A stretch of DNA of 64,000 bases from Hevea brasiliensis. Its lineage: Eukaryota > Streptophyta > Magnoliopsida > Malpighiales > Euphorbiaceae. The notes beneath the pieces were generated by a model. The model ran no database searches and was not told the DNA's origin. It saw nothing but the letters and a program-made list of their open reading frames with translations. Below, one piece after another: positions 35,173 to 45,700 of the stretch. A program made the position numbers and the translations under genes. The stretch spans positions 62,865,309 to 62,929,308 of the forward strand of contig NC_079505.1 of NCBI RefSeq assembly GCF_030052815.1, given 5' to 3'. Within the stretch, counting starts at the first letter, position 1. Every line of letters begins with the position of its first letter.

Positions 35173-36631
35173 TTACATCCAAAAGTACACCATCGCCTGC
35201 AAATAGAAATATGTCATTTTTTGTGCACAAATGTATCAGATAGAGTGAGAGAGAGCATACCTGTTGGAGAAGATCTAAAGATGGCTCATTTGGAACAAGG
35301 GATTTCTTAGCTCTCCAGCTTTTCATCTCAGACTCTATGGATTTGAGTTGTTCTCGAATCTCCTTCAATAAATTCAACTCCTCTTCTCCTCCAGACGTGA
35401 TTTCTTGCCTTGCATTATTTCTTGCTCTCTCAAGCCTATCAATTCTCCAACTCAGCTGTTGATAATCAGGTGGAGAATTACCTAGATTAACTGCTTGGAA
35501 AACAGGTGAAACACAGCGCGAAAGACTTAATACATTTCTTGGTTTAGGTAATTTCCTCTCATGGTTTGCAGGAAGTAATATTGCCTTTACCCTGTCTGTT
35601 TCATGTTTATTAGGTGAATCAAGAGCGTCCTCAGCCACTGAATCTTGCTTTGCATGCCTGTTTCCAACATCCAAAGTCAATTTACAAAATTCTTTCTTCC
35701 AGGGTTCACAAGGTTTTTGACTCTCAATAGTTTGTGGAACTTCAAATATATCCTGAACACTTGAAGAGCAAGCAGGATAATCAGTTGCCTCCTTTGCCTG
35801 TGAATTTTCTTGATCTGAAATATTAGTATTTTCTTCTGTCACAACATCAATGGAAGTGCCAATGCTCACTTGTGAAAACAATGATGGAGACCAGGTACCT
35901 CCTTTCCAGAGTGTTGATTTGTTTCTACCAGATTCTTTGCTATCTGAAATCTCTTTCACTCGCTCGTCCAACTTTTTGATCTGCTCCCAATATAAATTAA
36001 GGTCCAGGGTTGCACAATTCCCTAGTTTCTTCTCTGCATCATCAATTTCTTGACTCATATTTTCTTCCACAGTGCTTGCAATTGAATCTGACACAGGTGT
36101 CACATACATTTTTCTTTCAATAGCACTTTTCTTATGATTGGGATCTTTCATCATAGCTTGAGGCACAGAGTTGAGTCTCTTCACATTGCTATTGACACCC
36201 TTTTCCCCTAACAAATTATCATTTCTCTGCATTAACAGATTCTCTGGAAATTTAATTTCATAGACACCCAAATCGTTACAACCCATGCTTAGCAGTCTGT
36301 ACCTATAAGCCTGAACTTGGAACTCAAGAGATGCAATCTCCATTTCTCTCTGATATATTAGATCTTCAAAAATTGTCAGAGCCTCCTGAGCATGGCACAT
36401 CTTTTCTTCTGCCATCCTCTTATATTGAATCGCTTCCATCTTCAGTGAAGCCTTTTCGCCTTGTAAACGCAAAATCATCGATAAAGCTTCACTAGCTGCA
36501 GAGGCTGCAGCTTCTCTTTCCACATCCAACTCAGCATTAAGCTTTTGCAGAAGCTGCTGTTGTGCATAAAGTGCTTCTTCTAGCGCAGTAATATCAGTTT
36601 CAAACATCACTGATGTACTACTTTCAGCCAT
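35173..36631 (-). CDS. GTD-binding (DUF593) myosin-binding-type protein
   Basis: Two coding exons on the minus strand, 36631-35261 and 35196-35173, give about 464 residues. The 64-bp intron has GT (35260) and AG (35197); splicing replaces the read-through tail with a short AMVYFWM end. The N-terminal segment, residues about 13-117 (DITALEEALYAQQQLLQKLN to YRYRLLSMG), is a coiled coil matching the plant GTD-binding/DUF593 domain, known from proteins that bind the tail of myosin XI and link it to cargo vesicles. A second coiled coil lies at about 390-443 (SWRIDRLERARN, LLKEIREQLKSIESEM). The middle is polar and probably disordered. No signal peptide or membrane segment is visible, unlike membrane-anchored members of the family, so it is probably cytosolic. 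The start is the first ATG in frame. Confidence 0.88.
35197..35260 (-). other. Last intron of the myosin-binding-type gene
   Basis: A short 64-bp intron, GTATGCTCTC...CTATTTGCAG. The length is not a multiple of three, yet the frame stays open through it to a stop at 35141-35143, so retention would give a different, more hydrophobic C-terminus. Confidence 0.82.
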
Positions 36632-37485
36632 TGCAGAACTAATTAAATGTGAAAACAGCTAGATTTCTTCCTGTGCACGACATAGTTAGAATTCTGTATC
36701 AGTTTTAATAACCCATTAATAGGCATATCCCGTCTAATTCTCGCATTAAATATCTTCAAAAAGAACAACTAAAACATGCTGAACAAGAATGAAAATGATC
36801 AAGGATCAACCACCTATCCCAGCTCACACCCACACAGACATGTGTAACTTTTTCAGCCTGTAAACGACTCCATTTGTTAAAGGTCATTGGTATATGAACT
36901 CTTATTATGTAGATGCTTCCTTCCCCGGAAACTCTGGATTGGCATTGGATCTCTAAAGTGATATTCCCATAGTGTATGCTAAGATATTGCTCATAAAAAC
37001 AATAAGAAAACTGAAAGATGGGTTTATTACCTGGTAGTGTGCAGCATAGAAATTCAAAGCGCCACCCAATAAGGAGAAAAGCTAATTTGAGAAGGATAAG
37101 ACTGAACCCTCTTCAATACACCCAGATGTAACGCTGGACAATCGAAAAAACAAGAAGATTTTAAGCCGAAAATATATGAAAAGCATAAGAATATAGATTT
37201 GCAAATTTTTAAGATATAAGTAGAAAACCCATTACAAGAATCTAGGACAATTCACATCTTTATAGTTTTATAACTCACCATTAATGGGCAGAAGCAGCAA
37301 GAAAAGAAAGGCAGGCAAACGATTTCCAGATTCTGTTTCTACGTTAAAAAAAAAAATAAAAAATCTTTAACGTTTGTGTTTCTGCTTTTTCTATAGAGGC
37401 AAAATTCAATATTTGGAAACTGAAATAAATTCACAGCTCATCTTTCCTTGCAAGTGAATCTGAAGAAGAAATGATGATGATGACA

Positions 37486-37495
37486 GTTTATAAAC
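37486..37495 (-). promoter_or_regulatory. Possible TATA box of the myosin-binding-type gene
   Basis: GTTTATAAAC lies about 860 bp upstream of the ATG and is followed on the minus strand by a TC-rich leader (CATTTCTTCTTCAG). If right, transcription starts near 37455 and the leader contains an intron. This rests on motif and position only. Confidence 0.4.
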
Positions 37496-37981
37496 CATAA
37501 TTAGACAATTAGAATTTTGGCAAATATGCAAGTATAGTTTGTTTGCACCAAATCTAAATCTAGTAAGATTGTTGGCAATTTGACGTGGATAATTAATTAA
37601 ATTTAGTTAGATTATTTTAATTAATAATTAAGAATTTCTTACGTAGATTTAGTAATCTACCACATAATCTGCCAAATAAGATGCTAAATATTTTATGATA
37701 ATATAATCATAAATAAATAAATATATAATTTTTTTTTCTATGTTTATAATTACAGATAAATACATGGTAGATTAGGTCTATTTTATATATATATATAATT
37801 TTAAATAAAATTTAAATTTGAGATTTTATATTATTAAAAATAATTTCAATGCTATTAAATTTAAAACTCATTATTTATAATTTATTAGTTAAAAATTATC
37901 TCGTCGATCGTAATTTTATTTTTTATATTTTTTTATCCTATTTTTTTTTTCATTTTATTTACACATTTTACTAGTAAATAA

Positions 37982-38031
<50 letters not shown>
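37982..38031. repeat. (TTA)n microsatellite
   Basis: About 16 uninterrupted units. Confidence 0.95.
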
Positions 38032-38032
<1 letters not shown>

Positions 38033-38271
38033 TCATTGTTGTTATAGAATTTCCCTTTTTTTATAACAAGGGGCAGCTGCAAAAGAGCGTTAATCAAGGA
38101 TCGGTTCAATTTCAGAAAGTTGTTAAAAGCGTTTCCAACGGCTATCACAAGGTCCCATCGCCACTTCAACGTCCACGTTTTTGCCAGCTTCAGCAGCGTA
38201 CGATCGACAGCAAGAGAGATTGAACACATGTCACTAAGTTATAAGGAAGCATAGCTAAGTTTTTGCTAGTG

Positions 38272-38776
38272 TAGAGGTGGGTATTATTCTATTTAAACTG
38301 AATAAAACGAATCGAATAATCTTAATTTGATAATTTAATTTAATTTTTAATATAATTTAATTTAGTTCGATTTTATATTATAAAAATTTTTATTATTTTA
38401 ATTCGATTTGATTTTAAAAAAAAAAATCGATTAAATCAAACCGAATAAAATAGGCTTATTGATTTTTAAATTGATTTATTTTTATGGGAAATTTATGAAT
38501 TATATATAATTTTATATATAAAAATTATTTAATTTCATTGATTAATGGTTATTAGGCTAAAACCAAGTCAGATCAGATAACTTGAAAATTAACTCTAAAT
38601 TGAAAAATCAATCAAAAATAAAACCGATCGGTTTGAATTGAATCGAATCGAAATAGAGCAGTTTGGTTCGATTCAGTTTTTCATCTATTTCAGTTCGATT
38701 CGATTTCTAAAATATATAATTTAATTTTCATGATTTAATTCTGTTCAATTCGATTTGAACCGAATGCTCACCCTTA
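38272..38776. mobile_element. hAT-like non-autonomous element (about 505 bp)
   Basis: The ends are TAGAGGTGGGTATT and, inverted, TAAGGGTGAGCATT. The body is rich in CGATTCGATTTGAACCGAAT-type inverted motifs. The ends resemble those of the larger element at 61719-63056, which has an 8-bp duplication. Here no clear target duplication survives. There is no coding capacity. Confidence 0.6.
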
Positions 38777-39510
38777 ATAAAGTGTATTTGTTATAAGTTT
38801 GATTTTAGAATTTTTCTTACCTATATCTACTTTTTATATACCAACTTTTTATACATTTAAATCACAAAATATATAATATAATTTATTTATAAATTTTATA
38901 TATTTATATTTTAAATACATAATGAAGCCGATTTACGTTAAAATTTCACTTAATTTTATATAAAAACTAAAAGCTTATTGCACGTATTCCATGGATGTTT
39001 TTAACTTTTTTAAATTATTAATAAAATAGATAATAAAATTATAATTAAAAAATATAAAAAAAATTAAATTTTAATAATATACTTTGTAAATATTTGTAAA
39101 AACTACTGTTGATTATTTACATACCTTTTTTTACTATAATTTTTAAAATCTAATTATAGAGATTTATAATAATTTTATATTTATATAGATTTCTTTTGCT
39201 ATTTAAATTTAATAGAATTATTTTTTCAATAGTAATTTTACTTAGTGCATGATTAAACATTTGCAATTGTGACTTATTTGCCATTGACTTATTTATCTTC
39301 TTATCACAACTTAGTTTTATATTATGGTCTTATTTTATAACTCAGTTTTATAATATATTTATATAGATGTTATGTCAAGAATAAGGAAATTGAAAAGCCA
39401 CACTAATGAGTGATTAGTGATATAATAATATGATTATAAATTTAATAAGACTAATAAAATTTTATTTAATATGTAAATATTAATTATTTTTAATGATAAA
39501 AATACACATA

Positions 39511-39552
<42 letters not shown>

Positions 39553-39715
39553 ATGTTATTTAATTTAACATATGCATATTAAAAAATTAATTATTATTAA
39601 TGATAAAAATGTTACTTTTGCAATTTTAATTCATAAATATAAATATAATTTATTTAAATTTTTATACTAAGTATTAAGAAAATAAAAAGTCACATGTTTA
39701 ATCGGTATTGTAATA
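38777..39715. other. AT-rich intergenic DNA
   Basis: Very AT-rich, with a (TTA)n run at 39511-39550. No gene or recognisable element. Confidence 0.6.
39511..39550. repeat. (TTA)n microsatellite
   Basis: About 13 units. Confidence 0.93.
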
Positions 39716-40385
39716 AGATTCAACTCAATTCAACTCAACTAAGTCTTTATCCCAAAAATTTGAAGTCGGCTATATGAATTCTCTTTCTCTGCTCTAAATG
39801 ATTTTGAGTTAAATACTCGAAAATGTATAATGTCCATATGTCATGTTGTACTACTCTTATCCAAGTCAGTTTAGGTCTACCCCTTTTTTTCTTTCTATCT
39901 TATAACCTTATGTGCTTTACTTGTCTAACTGGAGCCTCTGTATGTCTACGCTTTACATGATCAAACCACTTCAATCTGCCTTCTTTCAACTTATCCTCAA
40001 TTGGCACCACTCCTACATTTTCTCTAATACTCTCATTATGAAATTTATCTAGTCTAGTACGGCCACTCATCCACCTTAACATTCTTATCTCCGCAACTCT
40101 TATCTTAGACACATACGATTCTTTCAGTGCCCAACACTCACTACCATATAACATGGCCGGTCATATGGCTGTATGATAAAATTTTCTTTTCAACTTATTG
40201 AGAATCTTGCGATCACATAAAACTCCCGTAGCACTTCTCCACCTCAACCCTCTGACTTTAATCCTATGACTAACATCCTCCTCACATCCCCTATCTACTT
40301 GAAAGATTAAGCCGAGATATTTAAAGTATTTACTTTGGGACATTACCATTCTATCTAAACTAACTCTTTCCCTATCACCTATCAC
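39716..40385 (-). pseudogene. 5'-truncated LINE (RTE-clade type), C-terminal RT and 3' tail
   Basis: On the minus strand, a reverse-transcriptase C-terminus reads FKYLGLIFQVDRGCEEDV, then a TGA near 40160 (likely from CGA, Arg), then PAMLYGSECWALK and AEIRMLRWMSGRTRLDK, ending VKHIRL near 39900. This arrangement, with YLG..., AMLYG.ECW and MLRWM.G, is that of RTE-type non-LTR elements. After it comes a 3' region ending in short repeats of the TTGAGTTGAA type (plus strand 39718-39740). The 5' part is missing, as is usual for LINE insertions. A second 3' fragment of the same family is at 62296-62570. Confidence 0.85.
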
Positions 40386-41138
40386 TTTTAGGTGAATTTA
40401 TTTTAAAAAATCAAATTTATTAGATTTATACATATAAATTTAATAATAATTATATTAAATATTTATGTGAAAATTTATATATTCATTTTAGAATGTTATT
40501 ATTATAAATTCGATCTCATAAGAATAAATTAATAACTGTTATATTAAATATTTATATTTATGTTTAAATTTATCTATTTATTACTGTTTTTATCCATTTT
40601 TATTCCTCAATTTTTAAAAGTTGTTTTTTTTTTCAAAAAGTATTTGTGATTTTAAGAAAATTAAAGTGTATTAATTAATTTTTTTTCAATTTTATGCTTA
40701 TTTGTACTAAGCATAATAATTATTTTTATAATTTTTTATAACTTATCTTATTAATTTTTCCTCCCTTTTAATTAGGTGAGATAAAAAGTAATTTAATCAA
40801 ATTATGTAGAATTTTATTATAATTTAAATAAATTAATTACTTTCTTAATCACAAAAGCCTCAAAAATAAATAAAAATGGATGGAGATAATACACACTTTA
40901 ATTTATTCTACACAAATTTCAATATTTAATTTAACAATGAATTGCTAAATTTCTTTCATATAAATTGTCTTTAATTAAACGCATCCTTCATTTTAATTAT
41001 TTGCATACCTTGAAATTTTTTAAAAATATTTAATTTAAAAATTATTTAACTATTTTTATGCAAAATCAAATTTATATTAATTACACTCTTTTTATAATTG
41101 GTATTTTAAACATCTCAATCTTCGGTGGCAAAGCCCAT
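40386..41138. other. AT-rich intergenic DNA
   Basis: AT-rich, without recognisable coding or repeat structure apart from homopolymer runs. Confidence 0.55.
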
Positions 41139-41312
41139 GGTATATATATAGTGAGTCTTACCTACATTCGGGTGTACGCACCCAATCATTTTAATATAAC
41201 ACATTATATAAAATTAAGGTTATTTTATTTAGACCTATTTTAAATTATAGTTTATCAATTTTCTATTGGTTGGATGTATATATACACGATGCATACAAGA
41301 ATTTTCATACAC
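41139..41312. repeat. Small foldback (MITE-like) with about 45-bp imperfect inverted arms
   Basis: The left arm (41139-41190, with ATTCGGGTGTACGCACCCAA) and right arm (41262-41312, with GGTTGGATGTATATATACAC) are imperfect reverse complements. A third copy of the arm lies at 41826-41872 (GGTTGGGTGTATAAACACAC). The arms fit the ends of one short element family. No target duplication could be fixed. Confidence 0.5.
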
Positions 41313-42125
41313 TGAATAAATAATTTGACATACAAAGAAAGAAATTATTGTGCGAACGTGCCTTTACAAAAAAATTTTGGAACAATTAGTCGATACTAAA
41401 ATAGCTTCTAAAATTCTAATATCTTCGATTTAAATCTAAATTGAAACTAAATGAATTAGACAAGGCTTTGCATGGATGATACTCTCTTCGTCTAAGCATT
41501 TCTCATTTCAAAAATGGCAGAGGTTTGCTAGAATTTTGATCGTTAAGCATGCAGATGGCTCAATGTTGTTAAGAGTAAGTCTTAGGATGTACAAATCCAA
41601 ACAATCATTAAAATCATATCAGATTTCTTTTGAATAAATTATTCTTTTGAATAAATTATTTGCAAGAAAAGAATTCAAAAGAATTCTCACACCTATTTCT
41701 TTTAAAACGTTAAAAGAATTGAATTCTTTCAAAAACAAAATTAATTGAATTGAATTCTTGCGATATCATAGTTTCCAAACGAGGATATTAGATCTCATAA
41801 ATAAATACATGGTGGTAGCTTTTTTTATTGGTTGGGTGTATAAACACACCCGTGTAAGTAAGAATTTCCATGCTATTTGAGGCAACATTGCCAACACTGA
41901 TATGTTATGACTAATTCAATGTAAAGATAATGCATGTTCTTATATCATTAAACAGGAAGAATGAAATGTTCTTGCCCTTGCAAAATAAAGCCTGCACCAA
42001 GTCATGGGTCAGGCAGAGATCAATGACTCATGAATTCCTTAATAGGAACGAAGTTATAACCTAAAAATCCTGGCATATGCCCTTCAATAAACTCTTAATG
42101 ATTGAAACATAACTACATAAGCCTA

Positions 42126-42162
<37 letters not shown>

Positions 42163-42756
42163 GACACAGTCAAATGAATGTTGGAAGCATTTTTATTAGA
42201 ATCACATGATTAATGATAGGAATCATACGATTCGAGTCGATTCACAAGCCCACCGATTCAAATCTTGTGGATAAATTGAAATTATTCAAGAATTGGATGT
42301 GAATCGATCGAATTGGATGAGATTCGTGAGTATCGTAATGAATTTATCCAACTTGGAAGGATTTGAAAATGGCAGGAGAAAGGAATACCCAATTTAGTAA
42401 GCCCCTGATTTAGGTGAGATTTGAGCAGTTTGAAAGTAAATGGGCGCTTATAAATTAGAGTCAAATGAAGCCACATTCATTTTCTCACTCAACTGAAAAA
42501 ATTATTTATCATTTAAAATTTAAAAATCATCAAAATTCTCCATCAGCAATAACATTATCAACTTGGGGGGAACCAAAGAATGCGATGAAATGAGAGATGT
42601 TTTAAACAAAGTTTAAAATCAGATACCTTATAAAAGCAACTGGACTTTGATTTTCAAAGTACACAGTAAAGACCACGCTTCAATGCAAATAGTATTCTGC
42701 TAATGCCATCCGCACTCTGGCTTGAATTTGCAGCACTAATGATTTTTCTCCTTGCA
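41313..42756. other. Intergenic DNA, 3' flank of the calcineurin B-like gene
   Basis: It holds a third arm of the foldback family (41826-41872), a direct duplication near 41627-41662, an (AG)15 run at 42130-42159 and a patch rich in GATTCGA/AATCGAT motifs (42225-42335). The right end should include the 3' UTR of the gene on the minus strand. No coding region is seen. Confidence 0.55.
42130..42159. repeat. (AG)n microsatellite
   Basis: About 15 units. Confidence 0.95.
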
Positions 42757-45700
42757 TTAATCTACAGGAACTTCAACTTCCATCTTCAAACCAGAATTTC
42801 CAAGAATCTGGATGCAATATATCGGCAAAGTCAGCACAGCACAACATAAAGAAGAGCTACCAGTCAATTTCTAAGAGAATACAAATAGAGAGATTTACAG
42901 AAGTTGTACAAGAGCTAGAAAGAAAACAACAAAATGAAAAATAAGAAATTACAAAAAAAAAAAAAGTGTCTGGAGCAAATGGTAATCTGCATGAGAGATC
43001 AGATGTGTTTTGTGTGTGTGTGAGTGTGAGTGTAAGTTATGGTGAGTATTAAATGAGTTACGGGACAGATAATGAGGACAACTTTGTCTAGATGGCAATT
43101 GCACATAAGATTTCTGTTTAATTCCTGTACTAACTAATGGATTGGATGACATTTTCAAGAATAGGCAACTAAAATTTAGAGAAGCTATAACAACTCAAAA
43201 GGAAACTTCAGCGACCTAACAATTGACAGTATTAAAAATTGAAGCTTGAAAATGCAGACTATACACGACAAGGGTGTGGTATAATTTGACAGCCATTAGA
43301 CTATTTTATAATTGTATGGCGTAATAGACAATCACTGCTTATTAAAAACTAAACAAATGAATAAAATGAAAAAAAAAAAAAAAGACAATCATTGACATCA
43401 CGAACCCTAACCTTTTCAGATGAAGTGTGGAATAAAGACTCAACCAAGAGTTCTCTATATTAATTTCCTAGTAGCAGCATCAACTTTTTCCACCAGTTAA
43501 CTTCTGCAATAATACTTAATCCATTGTTGGCCAAAATTGTTTTAATTTGAACCAATGGACAACCCTATGATTCAATTGAATCAACTCTGTCCAGGTATCA
43601 TGATTCAAAATTTGACTTCCTTGTCCAGCATTGTTTTTAAAGGACCACAAAACAGCTCTCAGGATCAAATCCCCACAATGAATGTGGTATTACACCACCA
43701 CCACTGCTACCCTCTAAAAACACAAGCTATCCTATAGCTCTTCACCACTTGGATCTTCCATGCTATCACTATATATTTCCATCCACAGATGCCTTCCTAT
43801 GAACCATGCCTTGAAAGCTAGTTTCTTTAAGTTACCAATATAATGACTGTAAAAGCCTTTCGAAAATAATTCTCTTTCCTGCAGACAAGAAAACATCAAG
43901 TTCTAACCAATAACCATTGTACAAGTTGTCAAGCAATTTTTACAGTCCAATCAAGAGAACAAATTCTAATTTGCGGTGAAAATAGGGGCAAAAATCTGAA
44001 GAGGAATTGATGTAATGGCCTAACAGATTGCTTCAGTCTTCAGATAGGACTCTTTTTATTTCCACCCTCTAAAACCAACAGTAATTAATCCTCTCTCAAA
44101 CTTCCACCTAAGACACAAAAACAGAAGACTACCTATTTCATGACTTGAATCGATTGCTATCAGTCTGCAAGGAAGATAAATGTCCCACTTCACCTAACAG
44201 GACCAATTCACTTTCCTTTCAGTCTACATCAATGCCAAGCCACCTCAAAGAAAAAGTGATTGCTTAAAAAAGACATTGATTAGTTATTGTCAACACTACG
44301 GAATAATTGCACACCAATATTCAAGATGATTAATGAAGACCTCATTTTCCTAGTGCAAATTCTTTCTACAGGAGTGCCAAGGCTTCTATCATGAAAAGTC
44401 TATAAAGAGTGGTTAATGCGCTTCCATCACCAAAAGTTTATAACATCCAATCTAACACAAAGTCTAAGCTCCCTGGTGGTGGAAGCCCCATAAATAAAAT
44501 TAAGCAGCCAAATATTTTGTTTTTAATCAATGTGAGACTTGACCTATCAAGAAGTAATGTAAGAGCTAACCCATTGAAAACACTGAAACAATTGAAAAAC
44601 ACAATCTTGTTAAAATAATATGACTATCAAAATATACATACATTAACATTTTCTCCACTTCTCTTTTCCAAGGCCAATTTTTGTAACATTACTACAGCAG
44701 GAATAAAGGTACTGTTTCCAGGTGAGATTAATAGGGAAGCTGTGGAAATGGTGGAAGAGGTGTTAAAAGATGTAGTTTATTATATGATTTGAATATTCTT
44801 TTCTCAATTCCAAGGGAAAACAATCCCCAACGAGCCAAATCATGCTTATATGTATAAGATGAATAAAATTATCCAAAGCATGGAAAGGATTACGCAAAGC
44901 AGGTGGCCCAGGCATTATCCATTGTAACCCTAACTGATGAAATGTTCCATGTTGCAATAACCATCTACGTTGAGTATAATCTCAATGATACCTTTACAAA
45001 GTCTGACAAAACTAATGAAGAATCCTTCGTGTAGCCTGCTTCCTCAAGGACATGGATCAGCACTTGCTGTGCCAAACACAAACATATTATGTCAATAGAT
45101 CATGTTAAGATTTAAGTTTTTGTTAGAAATGAGTTATATAGCACACTTAGTATTACAAATACTAACCAAACAAAATCTTGAAATATAAGCATCAATTCTG
45201 GTATGGGCAACCACTAAATTAATATGCACAGAAAACATGCAAATTTCACTATCTTAAATGCAAATAAGGCAATAACACTCTCCAAATCTTGTGGATTAAC
45301 TATTGCTACATATTTTGGACAATGAATGTTAACATTATGGCACAAAAATATTCATACAAAAATTTTGTATATTTTCAACTTCAGACTGTGGAGAAAAACA
45401 AATTTATTGGCTTTTGAGGAACATAATCCACAATCATTTTCCTTTTTCCTCTATCTTTTCCTGTTGCTTTTCCATCAACAGTTTTGAAGCATGTACAAAA
45501 CTTACGGTATACCAGCATCAGGGGAAGCCTTAATACTCGATGAAACCAATAACAATGTGCTTGCAAATCAATAGATAAAAATGAAATGAACAGTAAAATT
45601 GTTTAATAATGTGGAGTAATAAAAACTACACTAAACCCTACGATTCAAAAAGCATTCAATTAAGAAATTAGTTCACTAACAAAAGTACATTATTAGTCCA

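Larger units (their letters stand above)
36632..38271. other. 5' flank of the myosin-binding-type gene and intergenic DNA
   Basis: It holds the 5' UTR of the gene, perhaps with a 5' UTR intron whose acceptor is at TCGTGCACAG just upstream of the ATG. A TATA-like box is at 37486. Further right is AT-rich DNA with a (TTA)n run. A less AT-rich patch at about 38060-38235 shows no recognisable protein on either strand. Confidence 0.55.

Noticed and set aside
37933..38229. 98-codon minus-strand frame
   Set aside because: It runs into the (TTA)n microsatellite as poly-Ile. The rest matches no family I know.
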